NCBI GenBank assembly: GCA_018105865.1
Contig: CM030868.1
Coordinates: 2,372,356-2,436,355, forward strand
Origin: Metaphire vulgaris
Lineage: Eukaryota; Annelida; Clitellata; Crassiclitellata; Megascolecidae
Direction of reading: 5' to 3'
Length of the DNA: 64,000 nucleotides
Shown here piece after piece: positions 57,491-64,000 of the stretch. A program made the position numbers and the translations under genes. Positions within the stretch are counted from its first letter, which is position 1; each line of letters starts with the position of its first letter. The notes under the pieces are model-generated. The model searched no databases, was not told where the DNA came from, and was given only the letters and a program-made list of their open reading frames with translations.

Positions 57491-58053
57491 ATAGATGGAA
57501 GAGACGATTATATAGATAAGAAGTGTCCAAACCGAATTCTGACTGATTATATATCTTCCAGTTGTCACAGTTCTGCACTGGCTCACTTGCTGTTCCATTG
57601 TGGGTCAGAAGGCAATGCATTCAATCAACGGCGACACACACAGACAGACAGACAGACAGACACACGCACATCAATTAATCGATTTATTTGTGTCTAACGC
57701 AAAATTTGACGAATCACTCCACAATAAAAGACGTCCTAAACTTCCTAGAGTATTAGCGTTAAATCTGTACCAATGAGTTTATATATGTCGGTCTGATTGC
57801 ATGCCTTTCGCATCAGCGGGGAAGAGGGGGTGGGGGCTGTAGGACCGAACCCCCGACAGATAATAAATCAAATTGGCGTTGTCCTATCAGATAAGATATA
57901 ACAGGTACACTGTAGTAAGTAAGCAGGCTAGGAGATGCCAAAATGATGACTGCTTGCAGTAGATAATAGCATCACTATCCTTGATATCGTTATCACCATC
58001 GCCAGATTCGTTATCATCATAGTTGTCGTTGTTGTCGACATCATCCTCATCAT

Positions 58054-58290
<237 letters not shown>

Positions 58291-60070
58291 GTCGCTCATA
58301 TAACCTTCTATTCCATGTGTGTCCGCTGCAGTTGTACCTTTGAATCTACACCATCATCATCGTCGTCATCACCACCACCACCACCACCATCATCATCATC
58401 TTTATCGTCTTCTTCATCATCATCACCACTACCGCCATCGCATGGAAATTGCTATGTCGGCGCACAATGCCGATGGCCAATAATGCGAAATGAACGAAGG
58501 AGCGAGAATTATTGCTCGTTGGCTGTCAGCACAACTGCCACCAACAACACCGCATGAGACCGGTCCTGCCAGTTGTCGGCACAACGCCCGATGGCAGACC
58601 GACCGACCGACCGACAGCAGCAGCAGCAGCAGCGGCGGCGGCAGACGATTGACTCGGCAGCGCAAGAGATGTCATTTCTTTGATCTTTTCTGTCACGAAT
58701 TTTCGAATGTTTGCCCTCCAAGAAAATTAGAGGCTCGTCGCCGAATGTCCCCCGGGGATGTTCCGCGGAACAATTTGTGCCGCTTCCGGCGGTTTTTGGA
58801 GTGGATCGTAACTGAAATGCCCGACGGCACAGACCAGAACGGAAACGGAATTTATATTTAGTCTCTGAACCTCTATAGATTTGGGTTGTTTTCTTAAATT
58901 TCTTTCCACGAAACTGGCTTTTTAGTGGCATGCGTTTAAACGCGAATTTCTTTCAAAAGTCAAGAAAACTATCAGGCTAAGGTCGTTCGAAGCTGTAACG
59001 TGAAATGTCAAATCGAGACACGTCGCCACAATTTCTACGGTTTCTACCAAGGCCTGTTTCACATATTACACATAATTATAATCGTTACTTTGTCCCCGTG
59101 GACATTGGACACACGAGTACTGTAAGTAAGATACCTCTGCGAGATTCCATTTTAGTGGCGCATACAGTTTGCTATCGAATGCTAGCCAACCTAACTTCGT
59201 ACCTGGCTTAGCTAAATAATTGCGCCTTGCACTTTGCCGTCATATGTATACGTTCATTCAAAGATATATCAAATACTCGCTCCAAAATCCTTTTTCTCTT
59301 TCACCATAATGCATAAATGGTGGTCGTGATTTGAATCTAAATGTCCCGGACACCGTGTTTGCCTTTTCAACGTCTGCTATTTCGTGCGAAGAGCAGAAGA
59401 AGAATTCTAAAGAATGTGTAGACTTTATCTGCGCGAAAGAGTCGCTCTGGGAGATCGTAAAGCAAGAAGCTCTTTTTCGAAGGGGCGTACCAAGCTCGTG
59501 GAACAGACAGCGAGCTACAACAAAGACCTGAAGAAAAGAAAAGAGAGACTTTGGGGGTGGGTGGGTGGGGGGTGGACAAGAGATTGGATCGTAGGTCTTT
59601 TTCTTCGCGGGCGGTCTCGCCCTTTCTTTCCGTTCCCAGAAAAGACGCGGGCTTACTAACGCTCGAGACTGTCGGCGGAATTGAAGGAGGTCTTTTTCGT
59701 CACTCCGTGGAAAAATCGCATTCACGACAAGAAATTGGAGATTCTTATCAACCTGGCGTCTAATATAGGATCGAAACGAAGCGCAGCGGCGTAGCCAGGG
59801 TTTCAGAATACGGTGGGGGAACAAATCGGCATTTTTGAGTAAAAGAACTCTGGTTCAGTTCTAGGACGTTTTTATAGCGCTAAGTTGGCCAAAAGGGTTC
59901 GTTCTATTTCCAGAAAGGTTGTGAGGGGCTTAACCTCCATTAGTCAGTGACGGCTCCAATCATTGACAGTGGGGCTGAAAATTTGGGGCGTAACGGTCCA
60001 AACCCCTATTGCAGGACGAAAATTTTGGAAGGTGGAAGAAGTCTTACCCATAATGCATTGTTTTGTATTG

Positions 60071-60117
60071 CATTGTGGTTCTCACACAAGGCAGACCCTA
60101 CTAAGCCACTTAAAGCC

Positions 60118-60119
<2 letters not shown>
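60071..60119 (+). mobile_element. SINE 3' hairpin joined to (TTA)n
   Basis: TTGTGGTTCTCACACAAGGC … CTACTAAGCCACTTAAAGCC followed by (TTA)n then (TTG)n. Confidence 0.66.
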
Positions 60120-60210
<91 letters not shown>

Positions 60211-60240
60211 TAGTTCTTGTTTATGCTTTTGTTTTTGTTT
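60120..60240. repeat. (TTA)n then (TTG)n array
   Basis: Continues the SINE hairpin at 60071. Confidence 0.95.
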
Positions 60241-60583
60241 TTATTAAAATCGAACATTTGCTAAGAAACGAATTATACATGTGCGTAATGTACTGTACGT
60301 TGTGACTTGCATACCATTGTGTCTGCATCTAATCTTAAGCTTCTATAGCGCCACTTCGTAATGCATAGGAACGTCAGCCGATGACGCACATTTATTCAGA
60401 GTTTTAATCAGGATTCGGGTTTAGACGCTGCTACGTCGTTAGCAGACAGAGCCTCTATTAACCCCTCGAATCCCGCCTCAATTAACCCTTTGAGCCTAGG
60501 GCCGTTCTTATCTTTCTCGGCGCTTCGGTTATTTACATATCGTCCAAACGTCTAATGTAATGTAATCCTACTATAACCGGACG

Positions 60584-60710
60584 ACAGAGGCGGATCTAGG
60601 CTATTCGGCGCCCGGGGACAAAGTGAACGTTGGCGCCCCTAACAACTGACAAGCAAAAAGGCCCCTCCTCTCTCTCTCTCTCTCTGCCTCTGTCTCTGTG
60701 TTTCTTTCCC

Positions 60711-60751
<41 letters not shown>

Positions 60752-60813
60752 TAGTGGAGCAAAAACAGTGTCTCTTCCCCTGGACCCCCTGCCCTCCCCT
60801 AGATCCGCCTCTG
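60584..60813. mobile_element. hAT-type element, CAGAGGCGGATC family, 230 bp
   Basis: Same perfect ends as 41337-41476 and shared GGCGCCCGGGGACAAAGTG. Contains two (CT)n runs. No matching 8-bp flank seen. Confidence 0.76.
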
Positions 60814-61015
60814 TAAATTACAGAGAATGGTATTGGCAGACGTGTCAATGGCTAGCACTTTTGACAGGCAAGTGAAGAGCACCTAGTAATCAAGTTTTTT
60901 TTTAAAAAGTAGGGCACTATCTCTTGTATATCAAAAGTGCTTGGCATTCAGAATTTTGCCTGTTGTATTCTCTATTGCGTAAATTGGACATTTTTAAACT
61001 AGTACGCGGGCGAAA

Positions 61016-61200
61016 TACAGTAGAACTTCGTTATAACTGACTCGGTTATAACGCGTACTCGGCTCTAAAGTACCGCAATGTACGGTCCCGTGTGATGCGC
61101 TACAGTACCGAATGGTATTGGATATAACGTACCTCGAATAATTATAACGTACTGAATTTTACAGACCTGCTAAGCACGTTATAAAAGAAGTTCTACAGTA
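61016..61200. mobile_element. Pogo/Tigger-like short element
   Basis: Ends TACAGTAGAACTTCGTTATA / CGTTATAAAAGAAGTTCTAC; CAGTAGAAC-type ends with TA targets are usual for pogo/Tigger. Related fragments: 11085-11225, 47688-47800 and 53345-53483. Confidence 0.62.
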
Positions 61201-61300
61201 AAACCTATTACTCGCTCTATCCATTGTTTCAAGTTCTTTTTCTCTTCTATTTCCAAGTGAAATGCACGTCTCGGGTTCAAGATTTTTAACTGAACCACGT

Positions 61301-61385
61301 TTAACCCCTTAACTGGGCAACTATTCGTGTAACTCAATGTAAAATGGACGAGCGTTACTCGGGGGGCACCCAGTTAAGGGGTTAA
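61301..61385. mobile_element. TTAA hairpin element, subfamily B, copy 2
   Basis: 85 bp with core words GGACGAGCGTTACTCGG, the inverse of the 16870 copy. Confidence 0.78.
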
Positions 61386-61969
61386 TGTCACTCAGCTGGC
61401 ACCGCCATGATATCAGCGTCTGGCGGAGACGGCGAGCAGGCATTGTGTCTTGACTCTGGACAACCCGGAGCGGGTGGTGCATATTTTACGGTCCACGCGG
61501 TATTTGTCGACGCCGTCGTTTCATTCCGGCCTTATTGCGACGTTCCCCGCTACGCCGCGTGTCGTAAAATTCGGTTTCACTTGTTGCCCGCCGGGCGTTC
61601 TGAAATATGTCCACCGGCGTTCGTAGATTTGAAAGACTGGGACTACTACTGGGCGCGCCATTAAAAAACGCGCCGTTTTACGACCTCGTCGAATCTACCG
61701 CGAAGTCTCGGAACTAGGCGAGAGAACGTCGTCGGTTTCATCAGAGAGCACGGTGTATTTCTAAAGACGATCCAGTCCGACGGTAATTCTGGCGGATTCG
61801 ACTTTCAATATAAGCAGCGCAAAGACCCACTCGAATATCGCATCCTGGTTTTATGCATTAAATCAGATTGATGGCCTGCAAAGTTAAATAGCACGAAGAA
61901 GAGGTTACGTCGAATGACAACAGGCAATATGTACTCTGTTGATAAAACAACCTGAAGAAATCGGTCCAG

Positions 61970-62262
<293 letters not shown>

Positions 62263-62263
62263 C

Positions 62264-62400
62264 GGGGCGGAAGATGGCAGAGTGGGTTACGTGCTGGAGC
62301 GTCAGGCTGACGGAGCGGGTTCAAGCCCCGTTAGTGACCCTAGTGGCTTTCACACAGGCAGTAATGCCTCCTAAGCCACTTTAAATCATGCTAAGATATG
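62264..62400 (+). mobile_element. tRNA-derived SINE, copy 2
   Basis: Near-identical head to copy 1 and an intact 3' hairpin GTGGCTTTCACACAGGCAG … CCTCCTAAGCCACTTTAAAT. It is embedded in a (TAG)n array on both sides. Confidence 0.82.
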
Positions 62401-62403
62401 CTA

Positions 62404-62404
62404 A

Positions 62405-62479
<75 letters not shown>

Positions 62480-62512
62480 TAGTGGTAGTAGTATTGTTGT
62501 TGTTGGTGTTGT
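62404..62512. repeat. (TAG) then (TTG) array 3' of a SINE
   Basis: Same TAG unit as the array 5' of the SINE. Confidence 0.95.
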
Positions 62513-62642
62513 TGTTTTTGCGTGCAAAAATCTTACCACTACTCCACCGCGCCCCTAATGCAGTTTCTAAGCACAGGAGATCCTGCTAACCACCTAAAAC
62601 CGATATATACTGTATATATATATTGTTAATCATAAAAATAAA

Positions 62643-62677
<35 letters not shown>

Positions 62678-63003
62678 CACCATTACCGAAAGACTGTAAC
62701 GAGGTCTTGTCATTCACGAAACAGGTCAGTAACTAAAAATCGGGATAATGGAATCTTGGTGCCTTTATTAAAGAGTACATTTACATAGACACTGTACATA
62801 GTACATTTTACAGAGTAAAGAGTACATTAAAGAGTACATTTATTAAAGGTACATTGATTACAGAGAAATTGTGGCTTGTTTAAGTCATCCAATGGTGTGA
62901 GTCGCGTATTATGAGGATGGTTGGGGGGGGGGGGGGTAGCCGGAAAGGGGAAAAGGCTCTTCCCCTCTATCCCTCTCCCTCTCCCTTTCTCTCTTTTCCC
63001 AAG

Positions 63004-63111
63004 GCTATCCGATATCCTTTGCAATCGGCGCTGGCCATTGGATTTACGATCTGTCTGGCTCAACCTGAGTGGAATTTTATGTTTTCGAAAGACCTGGAAG
63101 GCTGGAATCGG
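63004..63111 (+). CDS. Candidate single exon with a membrane-like segment
   Basis: A 40-nt pyrimidine tract and ag acceptor precede 36 open codons, AIRYPLQSALAIGFTICLAQ then PEWNFMFSKDLEGWNR, followed by donor gtgaga. The pattern P-x-Q-S…A-x-P…F loosely recalls the C-terminal helix of sideroflexins, but this is weak. No partner exons were found. Confidence 0.35.
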
Positions 63112-63228
63112 GTGAGACTGCGCCCGGCCGGGAACGACGCCGCTGGCTCTCAATCAGCACCCGGTCCTACGGCAGGGAAAAGTCCGTCCGCTCCTACTAT
63201 ATAGCACCGGTCAGCGCTATAGCACTGC

Positions 63229-63488
63229 TCAAGACACAATAGAGAGACAGAAAGAGAGACAGAAAGAGAGACAGAGAAGGTAGAAAGAGAGACAAAGAGA
63301 GAGAAAGACAGAGACAGAGACAGAAACAGAGAGAGAGAGAGAGAGAGACACAAACAAAGAGAGGGAGACAGAGAGACAGAAACAGAGATAGAGAGAGACG
63401 CAGAGAGAGACATGCATGTCAGTCAGAGAGACAGACACACAGATACAGGGACAAAGGCAGAGACGGAGAGAGACAGACAGACAGACAG
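63229..63488. repeat. GAGACAGA-type purine array
   Basis: Imperfect tandem AGAGAGACAGAA units. Confidence 0.93.
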
Positions 63489-63945
63489 TAATCGCCGATC
63501 GGACAAGGCAAAACATGTCACGTGACTTAAGACGGGATCCGGGGCATATCTAGGGTCGTTGGCGGCCCGCGACAAGACGGGGGGTGGCGGGTGGTCAGAA
63601 AATTAGATGGAGAAGTTAACAGATCTTTGATTAACAAATAATGACATTTTACTGACACACGATTGAATTTGCATGTGCGCCTTTTTTTCTTGGTTTTCAC
63701 TCGCCAACGCTGTTTCTATTTCGGATGACAGGGCGACGCATTCGAATAGCATCGAGTCGCGTTTCTTTTATGCTTCCATTATCCGAAATTTGACCGCTCA
63801 ATGAGAAAGAATGCACCGGAGAAAAGCAGTCCGACAGCAAAGTTTTACGCTAATTTTGCATTCAATGGATGGGTTAGCAGAAATTGACATGAAAATGACG
63901 ATTGATTGTCTGTCGGTTGCATTTCCTAACGCAGGGCTAAGCTAG

Positions 63946-63998
63946 CCTTTTCACACAAGGGCTAACTTAGCCGCCTAAACCACCTGAAAGCATGCTAT
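63946..63998 (+). mobile_element. SINE 3' hairpin at the window edge
   Basis: TTTTCACACAAGGGCTAACT … CCTAAACCACCTGAAAGCAT; the window ends before any array. Confidence 0.5.
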
Positions 63999-64000
63999 TG

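Noticed and set aside
59258..59824. 188-codon minus-strand frame
   Set aside because: No recognisable family, includes a C-run segment, and the plus strand is open over the same stretch; not enough to call.

Overview
This is nuclear DNA from an animal. Coding sequence is split by many introns with GT/AG borders, there is no operon structure, the genes are metazoan families, and one tRNA gene has the classic intron next to its anticodon. The very dense short inverted-repeat transposons, SINE remnants and huge triplet arrays, plus frequent TAGGCCTA-like words, suggest a marine invertebrate, perhaps a deuterostome; that last point is an impression. Almost all the long open frames in the window are microsatellites read as codons. 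The real genes are in short exons that I rebuilt by matching splice sites and phases.

Layout. (1) 986-4692, minus: five exons of a tetraspanin, from its start codon to the CCG motif; the 3' end is not found. (2) 7438-7525, minus: tRNA-Tyr(GUA) with a 15-nt intron. (3) 10160-27943, minus: a complete 12-exon RAD21 cohesin gene of 736 codons whose introns hold a 2.1-kb fold-back element, a TTAA-flanked piggyBac-like element and many short hairpin elements. (4) 28670-28724, plus: a probable first coding exon, head-to-head with RAD21. (5) 34980-43018, plus: six exons of a CABIT-domain protein (Themis/GAREM/Serrano superfamily) with a long low-complexity tail; one exon carries an apparent frameshift. 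(6) 46984-53960, minus: six exons of a glycine-receptor-like anion-selective Cys-loop channel; upstream exons are not found, and its M3-M4 loop exon has a frame break or tiny intron. (7) 63004-63111, plus: one unassigned candidate exon.

The rest is repeats. They include 13 hairpin elements of about 80 bp flanked by TTAA, three 79-bp TA-flanked mariner-type hairpins, at least ten hAT-type elements (many with intact 8-bp target duplications, the smallest only 44 bp), two elements of about 400 bp with a shared terminal repeat, two tRNA-derived SINEs and at least a dozen copies of the SINE 3' hairpin, usually joined to a (TTA)n array. The genes have unrelated jobs (membrane scaffolding, translation, chromosome cohesion, signalling, neurotransmission) and show no sign of acting together, apart from the shared RAD21 start region.
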